NCBI GenBank assembly: GCA_964462535.1
Contig: CAYWXV010000064.1
Coordinates: 1-14,616 of the forward strand
Reading direction: 5' to 3'
Source of the DNA: CAYWXV01 sp964462535
GTDB taxonomy: Bacteria > Bacteroidota > Ignavibacteria > OLB7
Length of the DNA stretch: 14,616 bases
Part shown: positions 14,429-14,616 of the stretch, piece after piece
How the letters are laid out: every line of letters starts with the position of its first letter
How positions within the stretch are numbered: the first letter of the stretch is position 1
Notes under the pieces: model-generated
Databases searched by the model: none
Seen by the model: the letters and a program-made list of their open reading frames with translations, nothing else
What the model was told of the DNA's origin: nothing
Translations under genes and position numbers: made by a program

Positions 14429-14616
14429 ATGAAGAAGTTTCTTCTTCTCGCTGGTTTGGCCGTCGCCATGACCAGCAACGCACTTGCAACGGATCCCCCG
14501 ACGAACGGCCGTAACGACTGCACCGCTTGCGGTGATGAGTCGGACGTGACGACCGAGATCACGATCTGCGCCGGCGTCCGCGTTCCCATCTGCGTCGGTG
14601 TCGAAGACGCCTCGCT
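14429..14616 (+). CDS. Small secreted cysteine-containing protein (3' end outside window)
   Basis: Sixty-two complete codons are visible before the window ends. The ATG at 14429 follows AGGAG (14414-14418) by ten bases. A signal peptide is clear: MKKFLLLAGLAVAMTSNALA, cleaved after ALA before TDPP. The mature start is short-repeat-like and contains four cysteines in the visible part (DCTACGDE, ITICAGVRVPICVG), suggesting disulphides or metal binding outside the cytoplasm. No family is recognised. It lies about 180 bases after the transposase remnant and seems to have its own translation signals. Confidence 0.75.
   Translation, partial: MKKFLLLAGLAVAMTSNALATDPPTNGRNDCTACGDESDVTTEITICAGVRVPICVGVEDAS

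Noticed and set aside
1..14616. tRNA, rRNA or CRISPR array
   Set aside because: No cloverleaf, rRNA core motif or regularly spaced direct repeats were seen anywhere in the window.

Overview
The window is about 14.6 kb of fairly GC-rich bacterial DNA. It most likely comes from the Bacteroidota-Chlorobiota-Kapaibacteriota side of the FCB group. The grounds are a C-terminal domain of the type IX secretion (T9SS) sorting kind on the first protein, a ClpC of the Bacteroidota/Chlorobiota type, TPR-LuxR regulators with a conserved pre-HTH block typical of that group, and several TAnnTTTG-like promoter elements. The narrower guess of Kapaibacteriota is inference from overall feel; no rRNA or tRNA gene is present to test it.

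Layout. Bases 1-1053 hold the 3' end of a secreted T9SS cargo protein. Bases 1163-3256 encode an unusual membrane protein: a signal or lipoprotein leader, a type-1 periplasmic-binding-protein (PBP) domain, then a complete prokaryotic pentameric ligand-gated ion channel (pLGIC) with Pro-loop and four transmembrane helices. A short inverted-repeat element follows its stop codon, then a bidirectional terminator shared with the convergent clpC gene (3437-6076, minus strand). A divergent promoter region leads to a short-chain acyl-CoA dehydrogenase (6407-7549) closed by a strong intrinsic terminator.

Bases 7795-13903 are a regulator-rich segment on the plus strand: a TPR-LuxR protein (7795-9501); a 700-base gene-free stretch whose right part folds on paper into a chain of stem-loops (9797-10193), the last hiding the ribosome binding site of the next gene; a small protein resembling the winged-helix/helical arm of NACHT-type STAND proteins but with no NTPase core (10203-11210); a second TPR-LuxR protein (11364-12869); a second copy of the inverted-repeat element; and a shrunken relative that keeps only the C-terminal LuxR-like part (13304-13903). 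The pieces of a STAND regulator (arm, TPR sensor, LuxR output) thus appear here on separate polypeptides. Whether they act together is not shown by the sequence.

The window ends with a truncated IS5-family transposase, whose start overlaps the end of the small HTH gene, and the 5' end of a small secreted cysteine-containing protein (14429 onward). The observations most worth following are the PBP-pLGIC fusion, the structured leader, and the set of split STAND/TPR/LuxR parts. All stem-loops were found by eye, without energy calculation or covariation.
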